Origin: Oscillospiraceae bacterium
GTDB taxonomy: Bacteria > Bacillota > Clostridia > Oscillospirales > Ruminococcaceae
Assembly (NCBI GenBank): GCA_017887325.1
Contig: JAGHIE010000002.1
Location: 310,001 to 374,000, forward strand
Length of the DNA: 64,000 nucleotides
Direction: 5' to 3'
Part shown: one piece after another, positions 9,771 to 18,715 of the stretch
Layout of the letters: every line of letters starts with the position of its first letter
Position numbering within the stretch: the stretch's first letter is position 1
The notes under the pieces: model-generated
Databases searched by the model: none
What the model was told of the DNA's origin: nothing
What the model saw: the letters and a program-made list of their open reading frames with translations, nothing else
Translations under genes and position numbers: made by a program

Positions 9771-9861
9771 AATTTCCTCCAAAACTGAAATATAATCCTT
9801 AACTAATTAATTATACTAAAATTTTTCACTTTTATCAAATAATTTATTTTTATTATTATAA

Positions 9862-9891
9862 TTGTTATGTTTTACAATTATATGATATAAT
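9862..9891 (+). promoter_or_regulatory. Promoter of the radical SAM gene
   Basis: TTGTTA (9862-9867), 18-base spacer, TATAAT (9886-9891), about 70 bases before the start at 9962. It lies in the divergent gap with murB. Confidence 0.5.
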
Positions 9892-9961
9892 ATATGTCGT
9901 TGATAATAATTTTATTTTAAAAAACAATGTACATTTTAATATAAATATATATGGAGGATAT

Positions 9962-10909
9962 ATGGAAAATAAATTTCCCTTTTCTGATGATAATAAAAGA
10001 TACCACACATGGAATTATCATCTAAGACATAAATTTAACTCTAAAGTTTTTAAAGTATCGTTAAATGCTGGATTTACTTGTCCTAATATAGACGGTACAA
10101 AAGGATATGGTGGTTGTACTTATTGTTCCGATGAAGGTAGTGGTGATTTTGCTGGAAATCCTTGTGAACCTTTATCTATACAATTTGAAAAAATCAAAAA
10201 TAATATGCATAAAAAATGGCCTGATGCAAAATATATAGCTTATTTTCAAGCTAGAACCAACACATATGCACCTATTGATGTTTTAAAAAAATGTTATGAA
10301 GAAGTTTTATCTTTTGATAATGTTGTTGGATTAAGTATTGCTACTAGAGCGGATTGCATAGACGAAGAAATAGCTGACTATCTTGAAGAATTATCAAAAA
10401 GAACTTATTTAATTGTTGAGTTAGGATTACAAAGCACTTTTGATGAAACTGGAGAAAAAATCAACAGATGTCATACTTATGAGGATTTTCTACATGGTTT
10501 TAATATGTTAAAACAAAGAAATATAAATGTATGTGTTCATTTGATAAATGGATTACCTGGTGAAACAAAAGACATGATGATAGAAAATGTTAGAAAAGTT
10601 GCTAATTTGGGTGTGCATTCTATAAAATTACATTTGCTACATGTTTTGAAGAAAACTGTTATGGCAAAACAATTAGAAAATAATGAATTTAAATTATTAG
10701 AACTTGATGAATATGTGCAAATTATTTGTGACCAATTAGAACTTATACCAGAAAATGTTATTATACAAAGAATTACTGGTGATGGTGACAAAGAAAAGTT
10801 AATTGGTCCTTTGTGGAGTTTAAAGAAGTTTGTTGTTATGAATGAAATTGATAAAGAAATGGTAAGACGAAATTCTTACCAAGGTTGTAAATTTAGAAAG
10901 AGTGAATAG
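9962..10909 (+). CDS. TIGR01212-family radical SAM protein (YtqA/YhcC-like)
   Basis: A 315-residue radical SAM enzyme. An unusual cluster motif, CPNIDGTKGYGGCTYC (C-x12-C-x2-C, near residue 41), is typical of the YhcC/YtqA group, and KINRCHTYEDF and ING(L)PGET follow in the barrel. In B. subtilis the equivalent ytqA sits before ytqB, and the pair has been connected to completing wobble uridine 34 modification in tRNA (MnmL/MnmM, from memory). The next gene here is a YtqB homologue two bases downstream, so the same role is inferred. GGAGG lies five bases before the ATG. Confidence 0.85.
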   Translation: MENKFPFSDDNKRYHTWNYHLRHKFNSKVFKVSLNAGFTCPNIDGTKGYGGCTYCSDEGSGDFAGNPCEPLSIQFEKIKNNMHKKWPDAKYIAYFQARTNTYAPIDVLKKCYEEVLSFDNVVGLSIATRADCIDEEIADYLEELSKRTYLIVELGLQSTFDETGEKINRCHTYEDFLHGFNMLKQRNINVCVHLINGLPGETKDMMIENVRKVANLGVHSIKLHLLHVLKKTVMAKQLENNEFKLLELDEYVQIICDQLELIPENVIIQRITGDGDKEKLIGPLWSLKKFVVMNEIDKEMVRRNSYQGCKFRKSE

Positions 10910-10911
10910 TA

Positions 10912-11454
10912 ATGGAACTTATACTTGATTTTGCTAAAAGCTTAATATTATCTAAAATAAATGACGATAGTATTTGCGTTGATTTTACTATGGGTAATGG
11001 CTTTGATACATTGTTTTTATGTAATCATACCAAGACAAATGTTTATTCTTTTGATATACAACAACAAGCATTAAACAACACCGAAAAACTATTAAATGAT
11101 AATAATATACACAACTACAAGTTGATTTTAGATAATCACAGCAATTTTGCTAATTATATAGATGAACAAATAGATATAGGATTATTTAACTTTGGTTATT
11201 TACCTAATGGTGACAAAACTATCACTACACAAACAAACACTTCTTTAAAAGCTGTAAAATCTTCTTTAGAAAAATTGTCAAAAGAAGGTATTTTAGTTTT
11301 AGTTTTATACCCTGGTCATAGTGAAGGTTTTAAAGAAGCAAATGCAATTGAAGAATTTGTTCGACAACTTTCTGGAAATAAATACAATGTTATAAAATAT
11401 GATTTTATAAATAAAAATCATCCACCATATGTAATCGCTATTGAATATAGATAA
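10912..11454 (+). CDS. mnmM: YtqB-like class I SAM methyltransferase (probable MnmM)
   Basis: A 180-residue methyltransferase with the SAM-site motif CVDFTMGNGFDTLFLC near residue 25 (a DATxGNGxDT-type motif), FDIQ as the acidic loop, and LFNFGYLPNGDK near residue 90, the catalytic-loop signature of the YtqB family. B. subtilis YtqB was reported to methylate 5-aminomethyl-(2-thio)uridine at tRNA position 34. The gene overlaps the control region of the radical SAM gene by spacing only (two-base gap), so translational coupling is likely. The symbol rests on family resemblance and gene order. Confidence 0.78.
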   Translation: MELILDFAKSLILSKINDDSICVDFTMGNGFDTLFLCNHTKTNVYSFDIQQQALNNTEKLLNDNNIHNYKLILDNHSNFANYIDEQIDIGLFNFGYLPNGDKTITTQTNTSLKAVKSSLEKLSKEGILVLVLYPGHSEGFKEANAIEEFVRQLSGNKYNVIKYDFINKNHPPYVIAIEYR

Positions 11455-11471
11455 AGAAAGGAAGTATTTTA

Positions 11472-12428
11472 ATGACTGTAATTTTTTGTGATATTGGTTG
11501 GTTAGACTTTTATGATGGTGAAAACGAAGAAATATATAGCAATAACTTTTTAGATTACAATGGTTTTTGCTATGGAGATATGTTCAATAAACCTCAAATT
11601 TTAGAAAATTCAAAAAAAGATGTAACTGTTATTTTTCTATCTAAAAACGAATTTGATAGTGAACCTGTTATTGTTGGATTTTATAGAAATGCTACAATTT
11701 ACAACAAAGAACAAGTTGAACTTGATAAATATTCTATCGGTAGAGAGTTACATTACTTTGCTAAAGCCAAAAGTAGTGATTGTTTCTTAATACCAACAGA
11801 ACTTAGAAATTTTGTTGTAACAGAAAATATGAAATCTGATATTAATTCTATTATGAATATCTTAGAATATATTGATACAATCAATTTTAAAAAAGCTAAT
11901 ATAGTTTATGATGATAAAAACTTATCACTAGTTATGCCAAATAACGCTTTATCTTATGATGAGCTTATGGATGCTGGTGATAATGAAATAGAAAACGAAA
12001 ACTTTTACAAAGCATTAATATACTTTAATACAGCTTTTCATATAAATAAAAACATAGACGCAATTTTTAATATCGCATCTATGCTTGAAAGTTTATTCTG
12101 TTTTAATAAAGCAATACAAATATTTGAAAAATTAAGAGAATTAGAAGGTGATGAAATAGACACTCTAGATAATCTTCTCAATCTTTATTTACAAACAAAA
12201 CAATATGAAAAAGCTATGGAAATATGTAACTTATCAATTGACCTTGCTCAACAAGATGATGATATTGAAGGAATTTGTGGTCTACTTTGCGTTAAATCAG
12301 ATATTTTTGTCCAAACAAAACATTTCGAAGAAGCCATTAAATGCCTTGATTTCATTATTGATAACTCAGAAGATGAACTTATGGTTAATGAAGTACTTAC
12401 TTGTAAAAATAATCTGCTTAAAAAATAA
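11472..12428 (+). CDS. TPR-repeat protein of unknown function
   Basis: A 318-residue soluble protein, 17 bases after the mnmM-like gene and probably in its operon. The N-terminal ~120 residues form an unassigned alpha/beta domain (FCDIGWLDFYDGENEE; VIVGFYRNATIY; YFAKAKSSDCFLIP). Residues about 170-318 contain several tetratricopeptide repeats (ENFYKALIYFNTAFHINK; QYEKAMEICNLSIDLAQ; KHFEEAIKCLDFIIDNSE), suggesting a protein-binding scaffold. No catalytic motif, signal peptide or membrane segment is visible. I do not recognise a named family, and the function is not assigned. Confidence 0.7.
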   Translation: MTVIFCDIGWLDFYDGENEEIYSNNFLDYNGFCYGDMFNKPQILENSKKDVTVIFLSKNEFDSEPVIVGFYRNATIYNKEQVELDKYSIGRELHYFAKAKSSDCFLIPTELRNFVVTENMKSDINSIMNILEYIDTINFKKANIVYDDKNLSLVMPNNALSYDELMDAGDNEIENENFYKALIYFNTAFHINKNIDAIFNIASMLESLFCFNKAIQIFEKLRELEGDEIDTLDNLLNLYLQTKQYEKAMEICNLSIDLAQQDDDIEGICGLLCVKSDIFVQTKHFEEAIKCLDFIIDNSEDELMVNEVLTCKNNLLKK

Positions 12429-12429
12429 C

Positions 12430-12461
12430 AAAATACCTCTCTTTTGAGAGGTATTTTTATT
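12430..12461. terminator. Bidirectional terminator after the TPR gene
   Basis: AAATACCTCTC (12431-12441), TTTT loop, GAGAGGTATTT (12446-12456), then a T-rich tail; A-residues precede the left arm. It sits between two convergent genes and overlaps the stop region of the membrane protein gene. Confidence 0.85.
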
Positions 12462-12987
12462 TTTTTATTAATTTTTTTCTTATATTCAATATATATAAAC
12501 TTATAACTCTACTCAAGGCAAAATCATATATAACAAAAACTACATTTGCTACAAGTAATCCAGCCAATAATATTAAATAAATATTATCAAAAGTATTTAA
12601 GACATTATTAATTCCCACAACTGTTACCAATAAATAATAACCAAACACTATACAAATATTAAATGTTATTATTTTAGCTGTCCACTCTTTAATTTTATTA
12701 TTAAACATTTCAAATCTACCTTTTAATATAGGGTAAAAACCTAAAAACACAATAAATGCAATTACTGCTTGTTTATTTGGTACTATTAATGCTGATAATA
12801 TAGAAACTACTACATAGCCTAGTACTGCTGATTTAAAACCGGCTTCCACTACTATAGCTACTAAAAATATACCTGCTATAGCTGGTATAGCATATTCTGC
12901 AGTCGGTATCAATGAACTTAAAAACATTACTAATAAACTCAATGCACACATCATACCAGAATATACTAACTTAAAACTTTGTTTCAT
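12457..12987 (-). CDS. Multi-pass membrane protein, uncharacterised
   Basis: A 176-residue protein with about five hydrophobic segments (for example SGMMCALSLLVMFLSSL, AIAGIFLVAIVVEAG, LGYVVVSILSALIV, IITFNICIVFGYYLLV) and a lysine-rich cytoplasmic tail. The fold and size resemble ECF-transporter S components or YbhL/BioY-like small integral proteins, but no substrate motif is visible, so the assignment is open. It is the last gene of a three-gene set with a J-domain protein (16-base gap) and a DUF5685 protein, a grouping that suggests joint function at the membrane. Confidence 0.65.
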   Translation of the reverse strand: MKQSFKLVYSGMMCALSLLVMFLSSLIPTAEYAIPAIAGIFLVAIVVEAGFKSAVLGYVVVSILSALIVPNKQAVIAFIVFLGFYPILKGRFEMFNNKIKEWTAKIITFNICIVFGYYLLVTVVGINNVLNTFDNIYLILLAGLLVANVVFVIYDFALSRVISLYILNIRKKLIKK

Positions 12988-13003
12988 TAACTATCACCTC
13001 TAA

Positions 13004-13657
13004 TTAGCAACAAGCAATTAGGTCGCCACCCATACATTCACAACAGCAATCAGCACATATTAAACCACTACACATATCACAAGCAGAACAACCTCCAACA
13101 TTTTGTTGAGTTCTATATGGATTTGTGTTTGTATTAAACCCACCACCAAAATTTCCTTGGCGTTGCCACATCATTCTGTTCATAGCTGCATTATATTCTG
13201 GATTATGTGGGTTTAGTCTGCATGCTGTGGAAAAATGGTTCATCGCATCTTCTAACCAACCTCTGTTGTAAAAGATGCTTCCTTTTAAGAAGTACCATTC
13301 TGCATCTCTAGCAGATGCTGGAATACCGTCCAACACTTCCTCTGCATCAACTAGTCTACCTTGTTGTATCATTGCTCTTACATCTCTTAATTTTCCACTT
13401 GTGTTAGAAGAATAAGATGAATTATTATAGGAATTATATCCTTGACTTTGTCCACTGCTGTTTTCTATTTTTCTTTCAGACATTATTTGTTGAAAAGCTT
13501 CATTGACCTCTGCCATCTTTTCTTCAGCTACACTTTTCAAAGGACTATCATTATAATTGTCCGGATGATATTTTTTTGCTAATTCTCTATATGCTCTTTT
13601 TACTTCTTCATCTGTTGCTGTTGGAGCAACTCCCAATACTTTATACGGATTTACCAT
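13004..13657 (-). CDS. J-domain protein with helical repeat and cysteine-rich tail
   Basis: A 217-residue protein. Residues 1-65 are a J domain with the invariant HPD (AKKYHPDNYND), which stimulates DnaK-type ATPases. A Ser/Asn-rich linker follows, then a TPR-like helical pair (about 95-160; AEWYFLKGSIFYNRGWLEDA). The last 30 residues contain ten cysteines (SACDMCSGLICADCCCEC...ACC), a likely metal-binding or lipidated/membrane-apposed tail. It is not DnaJ proper: the G/F region, four-repeat zinc domain and C-terminal substrate domains are absent. The client is unknown; neighbouring membrane and DUF5685 genes are plausible partners. Confidence 0.8.
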   Translation of the reverse strand: MVNPYKVLGVAPTATDEEVKRAYRELAKKYHPDNYNDSPLKSVAEEKMAEVNEAFQQIMSERKIENSSGQSQGYNSYNNSSYSSNTSGKLRDVRAMIQQGRLVDAEEVLDGIPASARDAEWYFLKGSIFYNRGWLEDAMNHFSTACRLNPHNPEYNAAMNRMMWQRQGNFGGGFNTNTNPYRTQQNVGGCSACDMCSGLICADCCCECMGGDLIACC

Positions 13658-13679
13658 TTTAAAACTTTCTCCATTCTAA

Positions 13680-14549
13680 TTATTTCTTATCTTCTTTACT
13701 TTTATTAATAACTGTATTTAAGCTATTATGTAAACCTAAATACACTATATTATCTAATATCTCTTTGTATCTATTTAAATCTAATAATTCATAACAACTA
13801 GCAATCTGTCCTACAGTTAAATTTATTGTTTCTTTAGCATATTGTTTCATATCATCTATATTAGTATTTTCTTCTGCAACAAATTTATTATAAAACACAT
13901 TGTAATTATTATTCTTTATATCATCTTCTAAATCATCTAAAGCATCTATAAAATAAACATATCTTCCAGTTAGATATCCAAGTCTATTCAATACCTGTTT
14001 TTGTACTTTATCATCTGACAATAATTCAAACACACCCGCTAAAGCTTCTGCTGTTGGTTGAGCTGATCTGTCTACACTAATAGATTTGCTTTCTTCAACT
14101 GTTTTTTGATCCTTCATACATTTGCTAAATAATGTATCCAGTATTTCGTATTTTTTTAAAACTTTTTTTCTAGCACTATTTGCAAAAGGCATTGCCAATA
14201 AAGACAATATTTTATCTTTTAGATTTCCATCTAGATAATTGTCTTTTAATTTATAATAAAACATTACCATAGCTGATGATGCCACAAAATCTAGGTCGTC
14301 ACATGGTGCTAAACATGGCTTTTTCTTAAAAGGATTAACCATACATTTTTCATTCCTAAAACCACTGCATTGAGGTGACATTCCCAAAGACACCAAAGCT
14401 AAAAAAGTAAAATCATAACTCAATGTCATTCTTGCAAAAAAACCATACTTTTCTCCCAGCTTTTTACATAAGCCACAATATATTGCTTTATATGTATCAA
14501 ACTCTTTCATTTTCATTTCTGGTTTATATGGCTTTATATATCCAAACAT
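13680..14549 (-). CDS. DUF5685 family protein
   Basis: A 289-residue predominantly helical protein. The N-terminal MFGYIKPYKPEMK and the motif IYCGLCKKLGEKYG near residue 30 are characteristic of DUF5685, and further conserved cysteines occur at FRNEKCMVNPFKKKPCLAPC near 85. Cys-x2-Cys and neighbouring cysteines suggest a metal site; the C-terminal half resembles all-alpha isoprenoid-synthase-like folds (FIDALDDLEDDIKNN, an Asp-rich helix). The function is unknown. It leads the set with the J-domain and membrane protein genes. TGAGGTAGA precedes the ATG. Confidence 0.75.
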   Translation of the reverse strand: MFGYIKPYKPEMKMKEFDTYKAIYCGLCKKLGEKYGFFARMTLSYDFTFLALVSLGMSPQCSGFRNEKCMVNPFKKKPCLAPCDDLDFVASSAMVMFYYKLKDNYLDGNLKDKILSLLAMPFANSARKKVLKKYEILDTLFSKCMKDQKTVEESKSISVDRSAQPTAEALAGVFELLSDDKVQKQVLNRLGYLTGRYVYFIDALDDLEDDIKNNNYNVFYNKFVAEENTNIDDMKQYAKETINLTVGQIASCYELLDLNRYKEILDNIVYLGLHNSLNTVINKSKEDKK

Positions 14550-14664
14550 ATTCTACCTCATAAAATTGATATATCATATAGTATTAGTTTACTTTATATT
14601 CTAATTTAATTGGTTACTAAAATGTAAAAATTTCAGTCTGTTTTGTATTAAAAATATATTTTTA

Positions 14665-14693
14665 TTTACAAAAAATTATTACATTGGTATAAT
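14665..14693 (+). promoter_or_regulatory. Promoter of pheA
   Basis: TTTACA (14665-14670), 17-base spacer, TATAAT (14688-14693), about 35 bases before the ATG. It is a near-consensus housekeeping promoter with a very short leader, so no attenuator fits. Confidence 0.7.
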
Positions 14694-14728
14694 TATAAAA
14701 TAGATATTAATATTTAGGGGTTATTTTT

Positions 14729-15847
14729 ATGAATCTAGAAGAATGTAGAAAAAAAATTGATGAAATAGATAAAGAACTTTTGAAACTATTCGTAGAGCGA
14801 ATGAATGTGGTTAAAAATGTTGCAGAATATAAGAGAGAAAATAATCTTCCTATTTTAAATTCTGCAAGAGAACAAGAAGTTATAAATAACAAATTAAAAA
14901 ACTCTCCAGACAATATACATGAATATGTTAAATCTTTCTTTGTAAATTTAATGGAAACTAGTAAATGCTATCAACTTAATTTTATAGGTGATAAAAAAGA
15001 AATTTCTTTTACTACCCAAGACTTAATTGATAACAAAAATATAAATGTTGTTTGTCAAGGTACAAAAGGCGCTTACCAACATACTGTATCTAAAATATTA
15101 TTTCCTAACTCTAACATAGATTTTTGTGATAATTATAAAGATGTTTTCGATTCTATCAATAACAAAACTGCTGATTTTGCTGTTGTGCCTTTAGAAAACT
15201 CTACTGCTGGTTCTGTTACTGATGTTTATGATTTATTAAGCCAATATAATCTATACATAAATAATATGTTCAAATTAAAAATAGAACATTGTCTTGCTGT
15301 AAAAAATGGAACTAATTTTGATAATTTAACAGGAATTTACTCTTACGTTCAAGCATTAAATCAATGCTCTAACTTTTTAAAGTCAACTGATGGCATATCT
15401 ATAAATCAGTATCCAAATACTGCTCTTGCAGCAGAATTTGTTAAAAATTCACCTGAACATATTGGTGCTATATGCTCAAAAGATTGTGCTAAATTGTATG
15501 ATTTAGAAATACTAAAAGATGATATTCAAAATAATTCTGAAAATTATACTAAATTTATTGTAGTATCAAATAAATTACATTCAAAATATGATTTTGATGA
15601 AATCAGTATTTGTGTTAAAACACCTAATAAAGCTGGTGAACTCAATAAAATGCTAACAAAGTTTTCTCTTTATAGTATTGATATGACTAAAATTTCTTCA
15701 AGACCTATTGGTGACAAAGATTTTGGTGTTTTATTCTTTATTAACTTTAAAGGAAATTTAGATGATAAAAATATTCAAGAATTGATACAAGATTTATATT
15801 ATAATTATGATTTTGTAAAAGTATTAGGTGCTTACAAATCTGTATAA
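14729..15847 (+). CDS. pheA: Bifunctional chorismate mutase / prephenate dehydratase (P-protein)
   Basis: A 372-residue cytoplasmic enzyme that converts chorismate to prephenate and on to phenylpyruvate for phenylalanine synthesis. Residues 1-85 are an AroQ chorismate mutase (LEECRKKIDEIDKELLKLF, ending near EQEVINNKL). Residues about 105-285 are prephenate dehydratase (GTKGAYQHTVS; VVPLENSTAGSVTDVYDLL). Residues about 290-372 are an ACT domain for Phe feedback (KAGELNKMLTKFSLYSIDMTKISSRP, an ESRP-like region). GGGG lies before the ATG. It stands alone between its own promoter and terminator. Confidence 0.94.
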   Translation: MNLEECRKKIDEIDKELLKLFVERMNVVKNVAEYKRENNLPILNSAREQEVINNKLKNSPDNIHEYVKSFFVNLMETSKCYQLNFIGDKKEISFTTQDLIDNKNINVVCQGTKGAYQHTVSKILFPNSNIDFCDNYKDVFDSINNKTADFAVVPLENSTAGSVTDVYDLLSQYNLYINNMFKLKIEHCLAVKNGTNFDNLTGIYSYVQALNQCSNFLKSTDGISINQYPNTALAAEFVKNSPEHIGAICSKDCAKLYDLEILKDDIQNNSENYTKFIVVSNKLHSKYDFDEISICVKTPNKAGELNKMLTKFSLYSIDMTKISSRPIGDKDFGVLFFINFKGNLDDKNIQELIQDLYYNYDFVKVLGAYKSV

Positions 15848-15887
15848 AAAAAGAAACAACTAGAAATTCTAGTTGTTTCTTTTTTAT
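15848..15887. terminator. Bidirectional terminator after pheA
   Basis: AAAGAAACAACTAG and CTAGTTGTTTCTTT form a long perfect stem with a five-base loop and flanking A and T runs. It serves pheA and the convergent molybdenum-enzyme operon, whose last stop codon it reaches. Confidence 0.85.
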
Positions 15888-16441
15888 TATCTATAGTCTA
15901 TATCTTCTAGCTCTTTTTTATCTGATACTTCTAAAAAAGCAACATCTTCCATATTATCTAAAACTACTTTTTTGCCTCCAACATCGCCTTTTAAAGATTT
16001 TAACTCATCAAAATACTTGCTATCAAATACAACAGGATTTCCTGTTCTATCTCCACATCTAACACATGCAATACCTTTATCACTTGTATTGAATAACTCT
16101 ATTAAAGATTTTACTGTGTTTTCTGTTAAATATGGTTGATCACACACTAAAAAACAAAATGCATCTGCATCTGGACCATTATCTAATCCTAATTTTATTG
16201 AATATGATATTCCTAAATCAGATCTTAAATTCCACGCAACTGTTGCATTATACTTTTTACTCATTTCAAATACTTCTTGATACTTTGTTACAACTGTTAT
16301 TTTGTTCCATTCATAAGCTGTAGTAAGTTTTAATGCATGTTCTATCATTGCTGTATCTTTTATTTGTGTTATCAACTTATTTTCTTTTCCAAATCTTTCG
16401 CTGTCTCCAGCTGCTAATAATATCAAATTAATTTTTTTCAT
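15887..16441 (-). CDS. MocA/MobA-like molybdenum cofactor nucleotidyltransferase
   Basis: A 184-residue NTP-transferase fold protein. The N-terminal signature LILLAAGDSERFGKENKL (LAAGxSxRFGxxK type) is near residue 5, the divalent-metal motif FLVCDQPYL is near 100, and GNPVVFDSKYFDEL is near 130. MocA (cytidylyltransferase) makes the cytosine-dinucleotide form of molybdopterin needed by xanthine-dehydrogenase-family enzymes. It overlaps the catalytic-subunit gene by 14 bases, supporting dedicated maturation of that enzyme. CTP versus GTP preference cannot be settled from the sequence; the context favours CTP. Confidence 0.8.
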   Translation of the reverse strand: MKKINLILLAAGDSERFGKENKLITQIKDTAMIEHALKLTTAYEWNKITVVTKYQEVFEMSKKYNATVAWNLRSDLGISYSIKLGLDNGPDADAFCFLVCDQPYLTENTVKSLIELFNTSDKGIACVRCGDRTGNPVVFDSKYFDELKSLKGDVGGKKVVLDNMEDVAFLEVSDKKELEDIDYR

Positions 16442-18713
16442 TTTCTAAGATCCCCATTGCTATTTTTTCTGCTGTCATAGGCAACTCTGTCATTATTAAT
16501 CCTGTTGCATTACATATAGCATTTGAGATTGCTGGTGATGGTGTATTAATAACTATTTCACCTATTGATTTTGCTCCAAATGGTCCTGTAGGTTCATAGC
16601 TACTTTCAAATTCTACCCTTATCTTTCCAACGTCAAGTCTTGTTGGTATTTTATATTGCATAAATGAATTATTTATCATTCTTCCTTCTTTTGTATATTG
16701 TATATCTTCATATAAAGCCATACCTATACCTTGTGCAATACCACCCTCAGTTTGTACTCTAGCTAAATTTGTATTTACAACTGTACCACAGTCTACTACT
16801 GCAACATAATCTATAATTTCTACTTGTCCTGTTAGTTTGTCTATTTCTAGTTCTACCATACCTACCATGAATGGTGGTGGTGATACTGGTGAGAAATTAG
16901 ATTCACTTGCTGTAATACATCCTCCACCTGCTACATATGATGAGTAACCTATTTCACTTAATGTTACACTACTACTGTTATCTAAAGTGTATACTTTTTG
17001 ACCATCAAAATCTACGTTTTCAACTTCTGTTTTTAATAGTCTTGCACCTTCTGCTAAAATTTGTTGTCTTATTTTTTCACAAGTTTTTACTACTGCCATA
17101 CCAGTTATATAAGTTGTACTTGATGCGTAAGAACCTGTATCGTATGGTGATTGGTCTGTATCAACACCATTTACTATGATATTATCTATATCGCATTCTA
17201 AGCATTCTGCTGCCATTTGCGCTAAAATAGTATCACAGCCAGTACCCATGTCAGATGCACCTATCATTAATGTGTAGAACCCATCATCATTCAATTTAAT
17301 TTCAACTGCACCAACATCGACATTTGAAATACCAGAGCCTTGCATAGCCATTGCAACACCAACAGAACGAACTTTTCCATTACCCATATCTTTACATGGA
17401 TATTTTTCGTCCCATCCTATCATTTCTTTTGCTTTTTCCATACATCTATCTAAAGCACAACTTGCACATAATTCCCCATAATATGACTCCATAACTTGTC
17501 CTTCTGCAGTCATATTCTTTTCTCTCAATTTTACAGGGTCCATATTTAATTTTAATGCTAATTCATTAACAGCACTTTCCAATGCAAATATACCTTGAGT
17601 AGCACCATAGCCTCTATATGCACCACCACCCATAGTATTTGTATAAACTACATCGTAATCAAAATTATATGCATTAGCTCCTGCATATAAACTCATTGAT
17701 TTATGTCCTGTTAATCCTACTGTTGTTGGTCCGTGTTCACCATATGCACCTGCATTTGATAGTGTATACATATCTATAGCTTTTATTACACCATTTTCGT
17801 CAGAACCTACTTTTACTCTGATTTGCATTTCATGTCTTGGACTACCATTAGTCATACTTTCACTTCTTGAAAAAATCATCATAGCAGGTTTTCCTGTTTT
17901 GATTGTTACAACCGCTGGGAATACTTCACTAACTACGCTTTGTTTTGCTCCAAAGCCACCACCTATTCTAGGTTTTATTACTCTTATTTGTGATTTTGGT
18001 ATATCTAAAGCATTAGCTAAAATTCTTCTTACATGGAAAGGTACTTGTGTAGAACTTACTATATTTAATCTTCCGTATAAATCCATGTGAGTATATGTTC
18101 TGAATGTTTCCATCATAGCTTGGCTATTAGCTTTTGTATGATATGTTCTTTCTACAATGTGAGCACATTTTTCAAATTCTGCATTTACATCACCATATGA
18201 AAAATTACCTGTAGAACATAAATTTCTTTTATTATCTGCACCAACATCGCATAAAGCTTTAAAATCTTCTTCAGGGTGTACTAGAATTTCATTATCTTTT
18301 GCTTTTGTAAAATCTAATAATGGTTCTCTTACATCGTATTTTACTTTTATCAATTTTAATGCTCTATCAACAGCTTTTTCATTTTCCCCTGCAACGATAG
18401 CTACTGGGTCACCACAACATCTTAAATGTTTATCTAATATTAAATGGTCATATGGACTAGGTTCTGGATATGATTGTCCTGCCATTGTAAATCTTTTTTG
18501 TGGTATATCTTTATATGTTAGTACACATTCTATTCCTGGTACTTTCATCGCTATAGTTGTATTTATATCTTCTATAAAAGCATTAGCATGTGGACTTCTT
18601 AATAATTTTACCACTAAACAATCTTTTGGAGCAATGTCTTGAGTATACACAGGTTTACCAGTAACAAGCATCATTGCATCCTTTTTTCTTATAGGTTTAT
18701 TTACAACTCTCAT
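16428..18713 (-). CDS. Xanthine dehydrogenase-type molybdopterin-binding subunit
   Basis: A 761-residue large catalytic subunit of a molybdenum hydroxylase. It begins directly with the molybdopterin-binding module (KKDAMMLVTGKPVYTQDI). Cofactor motifs are GGGFGAKQ near residue 248, GGGAYRGYGATQG near 360, and the catalytic-glutamate region GPFGAKSIGEI near 720. The likely reaction is hydroxylation of hypoxanthine or xanthine, inferred from the nearby purine permease; nicotinate or other N-heterocycles remain possible. It is encoded with separate FAD and 2Fe-2S subunits and a MocA-like protein, the arrangement of clostridial (often selenium-dependent) hydroxylases. AGGAGAATAGTA precedes the ATG. 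Confidence 0.88.
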   Translation of the reverse strand: MRVVNKPIRKKDAMMLVTGKPVYTQDIAPKDCLVVKLLRSPHANAFIEDINTTIAMKVPGIECVLTYKDIPQKRFTMAGQSYPEPSPYDHLILDKHLRCCGDPVAIVAGENEKAVDRALKLIKVKYDVREPLLDFTKAKDNEILVHPEEDFKALCDVGADNKRNLCSTGNFSYGDVNAEFEKCAHIVERTYHTKANSQAMMETFRTYTHMDLYGRLNIVSSTQVPFHVRRILANALDIPKSQIRVIKPRIGGGFGAKQSVVSEVFPAVVTIKTGKPAMMIFSRSESMTNGSPRHEMQIRVKVGSDENGVIKAIDMYTLSNAGAYGEHGPTTVGLTGHKSMSLYAGANAYNFDYDVVYTNTMGGGAYRGYGATQGIFALESAVNELALKLNMDPVKLREKNMTAEGQVMESYYGELCASCALDRCMEKAKEMIGWDEKYPCKDMGNGKVRSVGVAMAMQGSGISNVDVGAVEIKLNDDGFYTLMIGASDMGTGCDTILAQMAAECLECDIDNIIVNGVDTDQSPYDTGSYASSTTYITGMAVVKTCEKIRQQILAEGARLLKTEVENVDFDGQKVYTLDNSSSVTLSEIGYSSYVAGGGCITASESNFSPVSPPPFMVGMVELEIDKLTGQVEIIDYVAVVDCGTVVNTNLARVQTEGGIAQGIGMALYEDIQYTKEGRMINNSFMQYKIPTRLDVGKIRVEFESSYEPTGPFGAKSIGEIVINTPSPAISNAICNATGLIMTELPMTAEKIAMGILENEKN

Positions 18714-18715
18714 TA

